Below are positions 10,660-21,199 of a DNA stretch of 64,000 nucleotides, in pieces; position 1 is the stretch's first letter, and each line of letters opens with the position of its first letter. The stretch lies in NCBI GenBank assembly GCA_963932145.1, contig OZ010586.1, positions 55,223,443-55,287,442 of the forward strand, written 5' to 3'. Position numbers and translations under genes: made by a program. The stretch comes from Acanthosepion lycidas (Eukaryota; Mollusca; Cephalopoda; Sepiida; Sepiidae). The notes under the pieces were generated by a model. It was not told where the DNA came from, searched no databases, and saw only the letters and a program-made list of their open reading frames with translations.

Positions 10660-11270
10660 TTAAGTTATCTCAAATTTGTGGTCAGCTTCATCGTTGGCCA
10701 GGGTCATGTGGTGGTGAACCTGCTTTAGCAAGGCATTAATTTGCATTCCATATGCTCCAGCATCGTCACTTGTGATTTCTTTTCTGTGTAGTGTAGGTAG
10801 GCTGATGTTGGGGTGACGGCCAGTAATGGCATAGTGCGGGGAGACACCAGTGGCGCTGTTGGTCGTGGCATTCATGGACGAAACGACAGATTCTAGAACG
10901 TCTGTCCATTCACAGTTCCTGTCTTCACATAACATATAAAGTGCATTCTTCATCGTGCGATGTTGTCTCTCGATATTTCCTGAGCTTTGCAGGTGCCAAG
11001 GACAGTGAAGTTCTTGCGTTATTGACATCTGGTTACAGAATTGTCGATAGACTTCTCCAGTGAAGTGTGTGCCTCGATCAGAGGATACTATGCGTGGAAT
11101 CTCTCTGTGTCGAAGGAAGAACTGGTAGAATCCGCAGGCGGCGTCGATAGCACAGTCTATCACGCATGGTATGGCGGTAAATGTCGACTGAAGCTATCCA
11201 AGATGGTTAGGATGTAGCGTTTTCCCTTTGAGTTGGGCATTGTGACAAAGTCTATAAAGACGAGATCGAA
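10660..11270 (-). pseudogene. Gypsy integrase catalytic core
   Basis: The integrase core inserts element DNA by strand transfer using a D,D-35-E triad. On the - strand, the first Asp lies in FIDFVTMPNSKG (about 11255), the second in IVSSDRGTHFTG (about 11080) and the Glu in SSGNIERQHRTMKN (about 10970). So all three acidic residues persist. The core is broken by a frame change near 11165, between the first Asp segment and the main open stretch of 167 codons, which ends at 10660. The downstream part has a segment resembling the Gypsy C-terminal region but no recognisable chromodomain. It follows the zinc-binding domain at 11283-11567, as in other Ty3/Gypsy polyproteins. Confidence 0.85.
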
Positions 11271-11282
11271 TGGTCTCTTTCC

Positions 11283-11567
11283 TCATTTGCAGCGGCCAAT
11301 GGGCCAGTGGGTACATCTACTGTAGTTGCCCTTGCACTTAGCACACGTGTCGCAAGAATCGACATAGGCCTTGATGTTGCGGTTTTTGAATTCCCACCAG
11401 TAGCTGGAAAGGAGTTCTCGCATACGGGTAACACCTGAGTGGTTGTTGCCCTCGTGTGCCTGGTAGAGGTATCTGGATCGTAGTTTGTATGGTACAACCA
11501 ATCTCGGAGAGTGTTTACTGTCTCTTATCAAAACGGAGGTGCCTGGTTCTAGAAAAAATTGGTGCAA
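11283..11567 (-). pseudogene. Gypsy integrase zinc-binding domain
   Basis: The frame contains an H-x4-H pair (HEGNNHSG), about 30 residues, and then a C-x2-C pair (CDTCAKCKG). This is the H2C2 domain that precedes the integrase core in retroelements. The aromatic segment SSYWWEFKN before the Cys pair is also typical. It is in a different frame from the core domain downstream, so the polyprotein is interrupted near 11283. Upstream lies a poorly conserved linker that joins it to RNase H. Confidence 0.85.
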
Positions 11568-11989
11568 ATGTTTTTGAAAAGCGTAGCTCGGTGGTCGTCA
11601 GGATCGATATGAGGTTCGCTTGGAGTGGGTGACTGGAGGGCGCTGATGATCTTTGCCAGGGTGTCGTCCTTCTGTTGCTCATTTGCGATGCCGAGGTGGT
11701 TGCAGATTCTCTCAGTAGGGATGGTGGTGGTATGCGAAGAATGCATTGGTGACGCGCTTGTGGGTGCGGGCGTTTTGTGGTGTGTGAGTTTTGGGAATGA
11801 GCTGTAAGCAGTTAAACTCGCCGAGGCACCAAGATGGGATGTATACGCGGAGGTCTGAACCACTTACCTCGAATGTCCTGCCTGCTGGTGTAGGGTCGTT
11901 CGGAGCTTTCGTTTTCTTATGTCCGCAACCTCTGCTGAACATGTTAGCCCATACATTTGATTCGCCTTCGACATATTCTAAGACGAATT

Positions 11990-13416
11990 TATAACATGAA
12001 ATTTCTTCTTGTCATCGTCGTATTTTGGGATTATTGAACTCTCGTTGGTCCAGATATGTCAGCGATCTGTGGTCGGTGAAGATGACGAAGGGGCGGTTGC
12101 GAAGGAAATAATCAAATTTCAATATTGCCTACTTTATTGCATATGCCTCTCGTTCCATCGTGGACCAGTTCTGTTCCGTGGAGTTGAATGTATGGGAAGC
12201 GACCGCTATATCTTTCTTCCCGTTGTCGGCTTCTTGCATTAAGATTGCTTCCACATGCGACGTCACTGTCGTCGGTGGTGAGTGTGAAAATTTTGGAGAA
12301 ATCCGGAAACGAGATGACGGGTGGCGAAGCGAGACGGTCCTTGATTTTTTTGAAGGCTCTGTCGGCATTTTGCGTCCAGATAAACGGTTTATTAACCTTG
12401 TTGAGTTCGTGTATGGGACCCATAAATTTTGAAAACATATCTGACCTGATTTGTTCGTGAAGACGTGTCTCTAGGAATTGTCGGATCCACACTAAACGGC
12501 CGATAAGGGTTTGTAATTCCTTTTTTGATGTTGGAGGTTTCATTTCCCTGATGGCACGAACGTATTCTGGATCAGCCTTGAATCCTTCGCTGTTTACTAT
12601 GCGTCCGAGGAATTTTGCCTCTGATGCGAGGAAGGAACATTTATCTGGATTCAGCTTGAGTCCGAATTTTCGGAAGGCAGTAAAACATTGTTCGAGGGAG
12701 AGTATGTACTCCCTAAATGTCCTAGCGTGGACCAGGTTGTCGTCGATATAGGAAGAAATGTTGTCACCGGATGTGACCGTGGCTTGGGCTTCTGCTATGC
12801 AACGGGAGAAGATTTGTCCGGCAGATGTAAGGCCGAAGGCCAGGTGCGTATATTGATAGCATTGGTCCTTCTATGTAAATGCTGTTTTGTATCGGTCTCG
12901 CTTGTCGATCTCAATTTGCCAGTAGCCGCTCCGTAGATCGAGGGTAGTGAAATATCTATTGCCTTTGCCGATTTTGTTGAACAAGTGGTCGATCCTTGGC
13001 ATTGGGTAATGATCAAGATCGACTAAGACCTTGTTGAGAGTTCTTTTAAAGTTAGCGACGACGCGAATCGATCCGTTTTTCTTGCGTACGGCAAATACAG
13101 GGCTATTGAAGCCTTTGGGGTCGCTGCAGTTTTCAATGATACCTTCATCGGCCATGCGCTTAATTTCGGTATCAACGTCTGCTTCCAAAGCCTGGGCGAT
13201 CGGGTGTTGTTTATGGCTGCAAGACTGGCCGTTGGTTGGTATGCAGATGGGTCGGATGAATGTGCCTTTGCTGCTGCTTTCAGTGCCGATAACGTCAGTG
13301 TAGCGAATGAGTAAGTTTGCAGTGGCCTCTAGTTCGTCTCGGTTCGGTAGCGATATGTTATGCTTTAGCCAGGTTGGCTTTTGAACCAGTGTCTGGATGT
13401 TGGGCTGTAGTTCCAT
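11990..13416 (-). pseudogene. Gypsy reverse transcriptase and RNase H
   Basis: Reverse transcriptase copies element RNA and RNase H removes the RNA strand. Landmarks on the - strand: SPVFAVRKKNGSIRVV (finger region, about 13100), YFTTLDLRSGYWQIEI (motif A with its catalytic Asp, about 12930), SSYIDDNLVHA (the YxDD box, Y at 12750 to D at 12739), then thumb and connection. RNase H begins at about 12290 with FTLTTDDSDVACG, continues with TEQNWSTMEREAYAI, and later FTDHRSLTYL (about 12060). One in-frame TAG at 12871-12873 splits the reverse transcriptase between motifs A and YIDD. A frame change near 12250 breaks RNase H. The active-site residues remain, so damage is by interruption, not loss of motif. 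It is also out of frame with the protease upstream. Confidence 0.9.
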
Positions 13417-13958
13417 AGTAGGCTGGTTTTCTTTTGGATGACGTGAGCTTGGGCACCATATGCTGAATCGTTGGTTGACGATGACGGTGATATGATTGCG
13501 GATGTGTGTGTTGTGTATCCTGAGGAAAGTGTGCGTCTGAATTCCATAGTCACATTTTGGTTGTCAATTAGATAGGAATCGAGCGTGTTGTGACATAGGA
13601 TATTTTGGCCGATCAGGATCGGTGTGGTTTGGGTAGTTACCAACACATCAATCTTTTTGAATGTGGGTGAGTCTCGACTGCCGATGGTGATGTCGCAAGT
13701 CCGTTCGCCAAGGGCGGTGGTGCTGCCGTTGATTCTTTTTACTACGACGCTGGAGCGGGTCATGTGTTTCTTGGCTTCTCTGAGTAACTGAGATATTGGT
13801 AAGATGCAGGTGGAGCATCCAGAGTATAGCATTGCGATGCCAGAGAAGATGATGTCCCTGAAGTTGAAGGTGGACTGGACGAGCGGTGAATGGTGAGCGA
13901 GTCCTTGAAAGTTGAAGGTGTGATGGCTGACGTAAGGGTACAGCGAATGAGCCATCAC
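13365..13958 (-). pseudogene. Gypsy aspartic protease region
   Basis: The retropepsin that would cut the polyprotein is recognised by position between Gag and reverse transcriptase, by the segment AMLYSGCSTCILP (about 13830-13795), and by the later ILIGQNIL (about 13610), which corresponds to the conserved hydrophobic-Gly segment near the C-end of retropepsins. The catalytic triad of this family is D-(S/T)-G; here the Asp position is occupied by Tyr (YSG), which would abolish activity. The open stretch overlaps the reverse transcriptase frame by about 50 bases in another frame. This could be an old frameshift mutation or a shift site; given the other damage, mutation is more likely. Confidence 0.75.
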
Positions 13959-13986
13959 ATCTCGTCCTGCCGGAAGCGAAAATCCT

Positions 13987-15079
13987 TTATGGTTTGTATA
14001 TTATCATTCGTTGTGGCGATATGGCTTGTGCACGAGTGCGAGGTGGGTGGCGATATAGGCAGTTGCGTTCATGGAGGCAGGGGCGACCTCTGAGGTAGTT
14101 CTTGCACACGCTGATTCGTGGTGTGTGCTGATGGTTTCTGCGTGTCGGATGGTGGCCATGTTCGGGAGGGTTGGTGAGGCCCGTCTGCTGTGGGTTTGAT
14201 TGCCTGCTGGGTCGGAGTGGCGCGTTTCTTTGGTTTGACTGCTGTGGTTTCTGTGTGAAATACACAGTGTCGTGCGAAGTCGTGTCGTTGGATTTTACAC
14301 CGCGATCAAGGTATATTCGAAGGCTATGCCAATGGCTGAATAGTGGTTGTCCATTGTCTTGACAAGATGTGGGTAAAGATTTGAGTTCCAAATTTTCACC
14401 TTTTCGCTCATTAGCATAATGCCAATAATGGAAATAAGTCCATCGACTGTTAGGTCTGTATTTTTGTCTTTTTTGTATTTGTTTTTTATGTGGACGGCTG
14501 CCTCTCTAAGGGTGTTTTCGAGTTGACCCACGAAGTCTGTTAATTTTTCACTGTCTCGCCGTTCCAGATCCCAGGCTTGACTGAGGTGTTGGAAGTTAGT
14601 CATCTGGCTTCCGTGGGCTGCTAATAAGTATTCCTTTAGTTGTTCGAAGGTAGATATGTCTTTTTTTGAGTCAACCATCAGCTGAAAGATACTTTGGTCG
14701 AGTAAATCTTTAGCAGACTTGACGAATTCGCATTCCAGGCTGGAATAGGTGCTGAGTTCTGGCGTGACGTGGATTGTGTATGCTTTGTGATGAATCGGTT
14801 CACGTCGTGTCCAGGGTGAAAAGTTCTCTCTAGCTTCAATATGTCACGTATAGTTTGTTGGCGCATCATTAAGCTGTAATCGCCGTTTGTTTGAGTGGTA
14901 GAAGGTGTTAAAGTAGTTGATTTTAGGGCAGTCAGCATGTCGTTTATGTCGGCTTGAATTTCTTGTATCATGGCTTCGGAAGGCTGTGTTGGTCGCGTTT
15001 TCAAGTTGAATAGTAGTGTTTTCTGTTCCTTGATGAGAGTAAATAGTTCGGCTCGGGTAAAGCTCGTGTAGTCGGCCAT
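13987..15079 (-). pseudogene. Gypsy Gag with CCCH-type zinc finger
   Basis: Gag would assemble the particle and bind element RNA. The start chosen is the ATG at 15079 (MADYTSFTRAELF), 30 bases past the 5' LTR end. The coding region continues through three frames: 15079-14678, 14678-14295 and about 14391-13987. The middle part is Glu/Lys/Leu-rich, predicted helical, and contains LERRDSEKLTDFVGQL, reminiscent of capsid domains of this family. Near the end, 14106-14047, is C-x8-C-x5-C-x3-H (CKNYLRGRPCLHERNCLYRH) in a basic, Gln/Asn/Pro-rich tail. Nucleocapsid fingers of Gypsy elements are usually C-x2-C-x4-H-x4-C; this spacing is instead that of CCCH RNA-binding proteins. Frame breaks near 14680 and 14390 inactivate this copy. 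Confidence 0.8.
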
Positions 15080-15095
15080 ATTTCTCTCGCTGTAC

Positions 15096-15108
15096 GCTTC
15101 TGACACCA
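15096..15108 (-). promoter_or_regulatory. Primer binding site, tRNA-Leu type
   Basis: On the - strand the sequence starting one base past the 5' LTR is TGGTGTCAGAAGC. Its complement, CTTCTGACACCA, is the 3' end I associate with animal tRNA-Leu including the CCA tail. This fits minus-strand priming by tRNA-Leu. Confidence 0.75.
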
Positions 15109-15109
15109 G

Positions 15110-15648
15110 TGTTATAGACAAGCGTATGGTTGCAAGAAGGAAATACGACAACAGTAGAAATAGATTTACGTGATTTATTTCAATAGGAACGTGTGGTTTT
15201 GGGACAGCTACCTTGTTGTATAGTTCATAGGCCGGCTGAAGATCTGGGTTGATCTCTCATAGTAGTTCTCGCTGGTTGGCGTGGCGCTGCTGACTGCTGA
15301 TGACCGCTCAATCTACGGTGACAGGTCTCTTCCCTGGCCTCCTGTTGACTGCCTGGTGTACTTCCGTGTGACCCCTTTTATGGCGTTTTTTTTTATGGCT
15401 TAACAGGCTCGAAAAACGTTGCGAGTATAATTAAGAGGGAAGCATTTTTATTGGTCGAAAAATAGAAACACTTTAAAATATTATTTTATTTTTCGACCGG
15501 AACTTGTACGTCGGGAACATGCGTAAACGAAGATAATGTTCATTTTGTGACATGGCCTTGTCCCGTTCACATCCGGATCTCGCTCTTAAGTATGTTAGTT
15601 TATTTGCCTGCAAATCAGCCGAGATATGTCTTATTTTATTTTATAACA
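15110..15648 (-). repeat. 5' LTR of the Gypsy element
   Basis: This 539-base direct repeat of 9875-10408 has the same terminal hexamers and is followed by GATT at 15649-15652. It would carry the promoter of the element on the - strand. I do not see an unambiguous TATA box. Confidence 0.95.
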
Positions 15649-15790
15649 GATTCATGCCTTTTCCAAGGGTATTAGCATATAAGTGAATGAATGCAGTGAA
15701 CTTGACGGTAATTTGAACATGTCTCTCAATCTAGCCACTAACCATTACTTCACTGGGTCTCCACAACCCACTAATTAAATATGTAAAAAC
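15649..15790 (-). repeat. SINE copy, part interrupted by the LTR element (5' half)
   Basis: It continues the SINE split at 9874. On the - strand it carries the CCGTCAAGTTCACTGC and CTTATATGCTAATACCC blocks of the family. It has no 5S head. Confidence 0.65.
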
Positions 15791-16539
15791 AAAACACAAA
15801 GTATATGATTTTAAAATTCTCAGGAATTTTTTTTCCCTATTAACAAAAATAAGAAAACATTTTACAAAATTGTTGTTTATGCTATATATCATTATTGTAT
15901 TTATTTTTTTATTTTTCACATTAATGCTTCAAGGATTTTTAACAAAATATGAAGTATAAAAATTTGTTCTAATTTTAGTTATTTGGTTTTAGGCTATTGT
16001 TTTGCAGATGAGTTTTGGCTACTGAAGAACTGATATGTTGGAATATAGACTTTTTTGCCTCCACTGAAGTTCACACCATGACCTTTCATGCTTACACAAG
16101 AAGGCTGTCAGTGTTTGCCCTTCTTATTTTGAACCACACCCAGAATTTCTTCATGTTTAGCATACATCTTCCCCATCTCTTCTTCCCTCAGGGTTTATCA
16201 GATATTCAAATACAAAATACGAATTTTGCAAGAATTTAAAAATGTGAGAAGCAAAGAAAGAGTTGTACTGAGTTCAAAAGTCATTCCCTTATCTGGCACT
16301 CAAATTGTTCACACTGTGCAACTTGCACATTAATCTCAAGTCCTTCAGCTTTGACAAACTTTAGTATTTCCATAACTTTCAGTTAATATATTCACTTTTA
16401 GATTCCTAAAATTTTGTTTAAATTCACAAATTATATAAGCAGCTCAACTAAAATTCAGAACTTTTTTCTTCACATATTAATACAGCTTCAGTAAACTCTC
16501 CTGAGAAGTATAGGGCCATAGCCTAACTGCACTAAGTGT
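15791..16539. other. AT-rich stretch without recognisable genes
   Basis: A pyrimidine run followed by CAG occurs near 16175-16192, but no coding sequence of any length follows it. No repeat with clear ends was recognised. Confidence 0.45.
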
Positions 16540-16830
16540 TGCTGTTGTCATTCCCATAGATAGTAGGTTTTCATGGAGATGAATTATCAATTCTATACCT
16601 AACTAGTTCTGGATTTATAGTTTCCTTTCTTCTTGATTGATTGCTAACCAAGGCCATTCTGCTCTGCTATTTAACCCACACTGGGTGGAGAAGAGATGAG
16701 TTCATATCTTTCCTAAGAGTATTTGTATGAATGTGAATGCAAGGAACTTAGCCAGAATTTGAACTCAGCACACCAATTCCACTATGCAGTGCACTCATTT
16801 ACTCACATATATAGGCTTACAAAAATAATT
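16540..16830 (-). repeat. SINE copy (5S-headed family, head missing)
   Basis: On the - strand the order is GTAAGCCTATATATGTGAG, then GAGTTCAAATTCTGGCTAAG, then GGAAAGATATGAACTCATC, then GGTTAAATAGCAGAGCAG, then CTTGGTTAGCAATCAATC. The first block corresponds to the junction just past the 5S head in the copy at 62870-63120, so this copy is truncated almost exactly at the head/body border. Confidence 0.65.
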
Positions 16831-19800
16831 TCCAAGCCTCAAACAGGGACAGTTTTAAATGTTTACTTTTTTGTAGAATAAAGTATTTTCATAACCCAAC
16901 AGCTTCAGAGATGACACCCCTTCCTCTACCCCCAAAATAAAATAAACAATACTTGTTTTTTAATATCACTTGACAAACTTTGTAAAGAAGAACAGATATA
17001 TTAATAACATGAATTATGCATGAAATTATAGTGTGAAATACAACAAAATGATATTTGAAATTATATCCTAAGTACATGTAAGTCTTTGAAATTATCTGTG
17101 TATGAGCAATAAAGAATATAAATAAACATTTGAAAATTTAATATTTCAATATAAATAACATTTCATTAAATCATACAAACTTTCAAAATAATTGAGAAAA
17201 ACTATATTAATATAATGGCAATGAAAATATAGTTGAACAAGAAATTCAATAAAAAAATACTTTTAAAACTGCAAAACCATGAAATTTAGCAAGAATGAAA
17301 TAATTGCTTTTGATTTCTTATATATTTTATGTGGTCACAAAGGAACTGCAATTGGATCCAATGGAAAAAAAAAACATTTTCAATACATGCAATTATTAAA
17401 TATAAACTTTTCAATTTATTTGCAGTGTAATTATTCTTATAAAGCTTATTTCTATCATTGAAAGGAAACTTATTTTTTTTAAAGATGGAAAATAACAATT
17501 CAATTATTATTTAACAAAATTTTAAATATTTGAATGTTTTTGAAACAACAATTTTGCACAATCTCTGAAACATAGCTTAATTTTGAAACAACAATTTTGA
17601 AAATATTTCCAATTTAAAATAAAAAATAAAAAGCTGTTACAAAATTTGTCAGTTTTAAAGCTGCCTCAGTTTAAATATCCTCCTTTATTGCAGCAAAGAT
17701 AAAGAATTCTTTTTTATTTCTATCGTTGATTTTCTGTTTCCCTTCTTCTCTACAAAATTTATAACCTTCCACTGATCTAATGTTGCAAAATTTGATTTCA
17801 ATGAGGTCAAAAATATTAATACTGTCCATTTATTTTTATATCTGCATAGAAAATAATAAATAATACACTTTACAGTTGATCATATAATAATAAGGAACAC
17901 TTTCTTTATGTTGAAACTTAGTATTTTCTCAAAGAGTGACATTCTTTTACATCTGAGGAGCTGCCAATATCTGCTTTTATAATATAAGTTCACCAGACTA
18001 AAAGACAGATAAGATTTGGTTAAAATGCACTTAGATTTTTATCACTTTTCACCTTGCAAGGTTATATCAACAAAAAAGCCTGGCTTTTTGGTTGTTGCTA
18101 CAAAGGATTCCATTGTGAATGGAACATGATATAAAAAACTAAATAAGATACATTCACTTTACTTGTTTTAATCTTCCTATACACCATTTTGGATTCCTTC
18201 TGAATTTTAAAATTTCATTCATTTCCTCCTTTATCTATATAATCTTATGGAACAGCATTAGACAAGCTAAGATTATCGGATTTATGGATACTCTTCACTG
18301 ACTTGATTTAGGAAATATTTAAAAAGTTCAGATAAAAAAAGGCTAAAAGAAATATTATTTCAATGAAACTTTTTCCTCTATCCTTGTTTTTTATCTTTAA
18401 CAATACTCAAAAAATGCCTGTACCTCCAAGAAAAGGTTTTTAAAATACCTTCTAGTCTGGTCTGAAAACAAATATTCATATGTTAAAAAAATATTTTTTT
18501 CCTTCAACAAAAACAATTACAAAACAATACAACACGACAGTCAATAGTAATTGCAATGTCAGCTCAGGGCTGAGGAATTCAGATCTAAAAAGTTAATCCC
18601 ATTTATGAATTCATGAAATTGAAAGAAAAGTTATTTATAATCTTCAATATAAGCAAATTGAATAGCTTATAACTTAAGATATGGAAAAATATATTTTGCC
18701 ATTTTGAATATCACTATAACATGAACAATTAACCCACATGACTTAAATGCAAAAACTTATCCCCATCTATATTTAATTTCATAAATTAAAGTGAATATAT
18801 AAAACCCATTAAGATAATTTTCCAAAGAGATCTAAAGATTTATTATCTGTACAAATATTTTCTTCAAATTATATCTCTTTTGCAGAATTAAGTTAAGACA
18901 GAAACTTTTGAAATTTTCTTGGAAAAATTTTGCTTTGAACACTTTCACAGTTGAACTTTGGTAATTGTAAATGCAACTATAGAACTTGCAAAAGCAGCCA
19001 TGTTACTTTTCAAAGTAGACTGTTTTTTGCAGCATGACTTAAAACTAAAACAACATGGCAAATTTTATCAAAATAAAAAGTTGCCAATAATGTAGTTGGC
19101 TTAATATTTAATTTTGAAAATCAAGAATTATAAGACTAATATTGCCATGTTGAAGTTAGTATTACATAAATTGGAAGAAATGGGATGTAGTCAACCACCA
19201 AATAAAACCTAGATTTTTTAACCTGGGCTTGGACACCAGTGAGAATATATCTTAACCACAATGCAGATGAGTAAAAAATAATTTTATGTGTAGAAAGTAA
19301 ACTTATACTACATTTACATGTAAGTAACAGAAGCTGTAGAGGGCAATATTCACTAACTAGTTAAAAAATATATTATTGTGTTATTACAACTGTTTCATAG
19401 TTAATTTTCTACCATAAATGAATATATTGATTCAAATCAAATATTCAATTAAAACTTAAATGTAAAATCCAAACATACAACTTGTTCATGTTTTTATATA
19501 TGATGAAAATTTTACAAAACAGTTAATGGAATTTTTTTTTTTTAATACATTTTTTCTTTAAGCAAACTTTTTAATTTTAAGATTTAGAAACTAAAACCTT
19601 GGATGAAAAAATCTTTGAAAACAAATCTTGAGATGAACATTCCTTTTTCTCACTAACATCAGTATTGTGGCCACTATTAATTATGCCAATGTTCATCTTT
19701 TTATTAAAACATTTTCCATATTTATTTTTCAGTATCTGATGCACACAGCAGGAAATTTTCAGTAATGCCTGATATCACTCACTAAAATTTATTTGCTGCT

Positions 19801-19985
19801 ATGAGTGAGGCTATACTGGACAATGTGAAGAAGTCTGCCTTTTTCTCTTTCCTGAGCAATTAAAAATTCAACTGTAGTGAAGAATAGAAACAACTGTAAT
19901 TTATTCCCAATCATCATCTTTATTTTATTTATCTCTTTATGATGCAATGATTTCATTTATGGACTATAACTCTGCATTGTTTGCT
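16831..19985. other. AT-rich stretch without recognisable genes
   Basis: About 3.1 kb of AT-rich DNA with homopolymer patches. I found no exon with plausible splice sites, no RNA gene and no transposon ends. Short open frames on both strands near 17279-17498 are AT-rich chance frames. Confidence 0.5.
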
Positions 19986-19989
19986 CTCA

Positions 19990-20290
19990 CCTTATGACCA
20001 CATCACATTGAAACATTGGTTCTCATATGATCAAAGTTAAGCAACATTGAGCCTGTTCAGTATTATAAACAGGCGACCAGCTGCTGTAAACATGTGGGTC
20101 TAGGTAACTGGTAACTACCTAGTGCAAGGAATAAGGATTCAGAATTGTCAATCAGTGAATCAAATTCCAATTCCTGCTGGATCAATTATATTCATTTACA
20201 CACAAATATCCTTGAAACAGTATGAATCCACCTCTTCTTCCCCCAGCTATGGGTTAATTAGTAAGATTTGTATCACTAAACCATTATTTA
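19990..20290 (+). repeat. 5S rRNA-headed SINE, + strand copy
   Basis: Bases 19990-20092 align by eye with 5S rRNA: TATGACCACATCACATTGAA matches the 5' part, TTAAGCAACATTGAGCCTG the middle (internal promoter region), and GACCAGCTGCTGTAAAC the 3' end, with about a dozen bases deleted before GCTGCTG. The family body follows directly: CAAATTCCAATTCCTGCTGG, then CCTTGAAACAGTATGAATCC, then CTATGGGTTAATTAG. It would be transcribed by RNA polymerase III through the type 1 internal promoter if intact. The divergence shows it is an old insertion. The same head and body are joined in the same order at 62870-63120, so this is a family and not a chance 5S insertion. Confidence 0.8.
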
Positions 20291-20299
20291 CCATAAAAA

Positions 20300-21060
20300 T
20301 TCTTACAATCTAAAAATATGCTTTGGCTTTAAATAACCTGTAAAAGGTTGATAAGCTGTAAAAAATGAATGAATCAATCAGAATCATGGTTTCTCTCCTT
20401 TTTCCAACTCTATTTTTAGTTTAACATTTTTCCTCACAAAATTAAAATTAAAATTAAAAGTCCTATTACCTTTTCCATTGAAAAATAAATGGTTAATATT
20501 CCATGCTACACAATATCACATATGTGTGTGTGTAGCATAGTGATTATTGTTGTAGAAAGTCTATTAATGTTCATGATCATTATCACAGAAGAGAGAAAAG
20601 ATGTTAATAAGTTTGTCAGCTACTCATCCTCCTCATGTATGGGATTGTCTCTCTGTTGAAATACAAAAAAATCTAAGAGAGGAAGGTATCAAAGTTCTTG
20701 ACTTCTTTAATGCCATAATCAAACTGCCAGTTTTCACATATTTTTCAGTCTTATATCAAAAATTAGACAAAGACAATTCCTTACTGTCAGGATTCCATAT
20801 CTGCTGGATTCAAACCACTCCAATTCAGTTTGGTCATTAAAGTTCTAATCAGTATAGTAAGTTTTGCCATTTTGTCTAGACTATGCATTCTCTAACACTA
20901 CTTTTCAGAACTATATATATATCCATCACTTTCACATAACTCAATTCTGACAAACTCACCATTAACATATTAAGGAATTGTTCTGTTGTCATTATAACCG
21001 GTTGCAATCTAAGTCTTGACTTAACTTTTTCCATAGCATAAATAGGTACTTTAGCTAATA
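20300..21060. other. AT-rich stretch without recognisable genes
   Basis: A short GTGTGTGTG run lies near 20523. An open frame at 20601-20840 has no family signature I recognise. Confidence 0.45.
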
Positions 21061-21064
21061 TATC

Positions 21065-21104
<40 letters not shown>

Positions 21105-21106
21105 TT
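21061..21106. repeat. (TA)n(GA)n compound microsatellite
   Basis: A TATATA run switches to GAGAGA and abuts the palindrome that follows. Confidence 0.9.
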
Positions 21107-21110
21107 TGCT

Positions 21111-21199
21111 ACTTAAGTTTCATGCTCTCATGACCTTCAGGTGACTAGAATGCATTCTAGTCACACCTGAAGGTCATGAGAGCATGAAACTTAAGTAAT
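21111..21199. repeat. Near-perfect palindrome
   Basis: The left half, TACTTAAGTTTCATGCTCTC onward, is repeated as its complement in the right half, ending ATGAAACTTAAGTA. The centre is ACTAGAATGCATTCTAGT, itself a palindrome. The only asymmetry is a two-base TG missing from the left arm. No spacer exists, so the structure could extrude as a cruciform. It lies directly against a microsatellite. Confidence 0.9.

Larger units (their letters stand above)
9875..15648 (-). mobile_element. Ty3/Gypsy LTR retrotransposon, complete structure, coding region decayed
   Basis: Two direct long terminal repeats (9875-10408 and 15110-15648) both begin TGTTAT and end ATAACA. A 4-bp duplication GATT flanks the whole. 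The internal region on the - strand holds Gag, protease, reverse transcriptase, RNase H and then integrase, the order of Ty3/Gypsy rather than Copia. The primer site fits tRNA-Leu. The LTRs differ by roughly 5-7% by eye, so the insertion is not recent. Several frame changes and stops inactivate it. The local GC content is visibly higher than its surroundings, which marks it as an immigrant relative to host DNA. Open frames on the + strand here are antisense shadows. Confidence 0.95.

Noticed and set aside
10014..14362. Several + strand open frames of 60-94 codons
   Set aside because: Antisense shadows of the Gypsy coding region on the - strand.
16175..16239. Internal coding exon after a pyrimidine tract and CAG
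   Set aside because: The frame stops within about 40 bases and no donor follows.
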